DNA of 6,090 nt from Pseudomonadota bacterium. Lineage in GTDB: Bacteria > BMS3Abin14. This document shows, piece after piece, positions 5,723-6,090 of the stretch; positions within the stretch are counted from its first letter, which is position 1; every line of letters starts with the position of its first letter. The DNA is taken from positions 1 to 6,090 of the forward strand of contig QIFJ01000208.1 in NCBI GenBank assembly GCA_003229755.1. The letters run 5' to 3'. The notes under the pieces were generated by a model. The model ran no database searches. It saw only the letters and a program-made list of their open reading frames with translations, and was not told the DNA's origin. Position numbers and translations under genes: made by a program.

Positions 5723-5995
5723 CTAATCCTTAGGCCCCATCTGGGCCTTCTTGTCCCTGAGTATCTCCGCAAGCTTCCTGCGGCTGACAACCCCTATGCC
5801 TGCTGACCCCGCCCTGGAAATATCACGTTCCCTGATATCGTAGTGCTCGGCGTAGGTGCCGCGGGACTGGAGCCTCCGGATAATGCCTATTCTTCCGGCA
5901 AAGCTCCTTAGCTCTTCAGACCCCTCTTCACCGGCCTGGTCGGACAGGAGGTGCGCCCACCCTTCGCCGTTTGGTTTGTCCATGTAAATAACCAT
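5723..5995 (-). CDS. DUF4031-type small protein, 90 aa
   Basis: This small soluble protein begins MVIYMDKPNGEGW. It continues with HLLSDQ (15-20), EELRSFAGRIGI (27-38), HYDIRERD (51-58) and a C-terminal VVSRRKLAEIL. This order, with a strand at the start, H-L-x-S-D, E-E-L-x-x-F-A-x-R-I-G, H-Y-D-I and a basic helix, matches my memory of DUF4031 proteins ('VYVDD ... HMIAD ... EELHAMADRIGV ... HYDI'). The conserved His and Asp residues suggest a small binding or catalytic site, but the family has no known function. ATG 5995 is chosen because the family normally begins at this strand; its ribosome site is weak. A second ATG at 5983 is less likely. The stop is TAG. It is convergent with the sugar kinase. 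Confidence 0.78.
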   Translation of the reverse strand: MVIYMDKPNGEGWAHLLSDQAGEEGSEELRSFAGRIGIIRRLQSRGTYAEHYDIRERDISRAGSAGIGVVSRRKLAEILRDKKAQMGPKD

Positions 5996-6000
5996 TTTTT

Positions 6001-6030
6001 GAGTTCCGCGTTTCGAGTTTCGGGTTCCGA
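6001..6030. repeat. Short word-repeat tract (GTTTCGA / GTTTCGG / GTTCCGA)
   Basis: Imperfect tandem copies of a 7-base word (GTTCCGC, GTTTCGA, GTTTCGG, GTTCCGA) lie immediately upstream of the DUF4031-type start. The style is the same as the tract at 2931-2967 but with a different word. The remaining 6031-6090 contains no gene start I can support. Confidence 0.45.
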
Positions 6031-6090
6031 ATAAATATAAAATTGGATCACTATGGATATCAGGTTTTTTTGTCGGTGAGTCTGCCGGTG

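Noticed and set aside
6055..6090. An ATG at about 6056 as the start of another plus-strand gene
   Set aside because: The frame meets a TGA after eight codons and there is no ribosome site. No SECIS or redox motif is present to suggest Sec there.

Overview
The window looks like chromosomal DNA of an uncultured bacterium with moderate GC content. Intergenic regions are unusually rich in short inverted repeats and word repeats, a style I associate with metagenome-assembled genomes of candidate phyla and deltaproteobacterial-like lineages; the lineage itself cannot be fixed from this sequence. No rRNA, tRNA, CRISPR array or transposase is visible. UGA serves both as an ordinary stop (the membrane-protein gene) and, very probably, as a selenocysteine codon, so the host should carry a Sec-insertion system outside this window.

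Layout. 1-277: a gene-free stretch with a MITE-like element (31-245) bounded by 18-bp perfect inverted repeats. 278-559 (-): a 93-residue conserved-looking hypothetical protein. 821-2923 (+): a 700-residue soluble protein with an N-terminal module of the 'YxPxHP' kind and C-terminal HEAT repeats. 2924-3111: a convergent intergenic region with word repeats and two strong hairpins. 3112-3600 (-): a redoxin (AhpC/TSA-like) gene interrupted by one in-frame TGA at 3456-3454. That TGA sits at the first position of the redox motif (W-U-P-F-C) and is followed at once by a bacterial-type SECIS hairpin, so I read the gene as a complete 162-residue selenoprotein. Ordinary gene calling breaks it into a C-terminal fragment and a wrong-frame upstream ORF. 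3601-3822: an intergenic region with REP-like palindromes. 3823-4428 (-): an uncharacterised multi-pass membrane protein. 4429-4713: a divergent regulatory region with a TGTTAC-N11-GTAACA dyad. 4714-5622 (+): a PfkB/ribokinase-family sugar kinase starting at TTG. 5723-5995 (-): a small DUF4031-type protein. 5996-6090: word repeats and no supported gene.

The genes do not form an evident single pathway. Orientation alternates and the spacers are long, so most are probably transcribed on their own; only the membrane protein and the selenoprotein lie in the same direction next to each other, 222 bp apart. The main result is the unannotated selenoprotein and its SECIS element.
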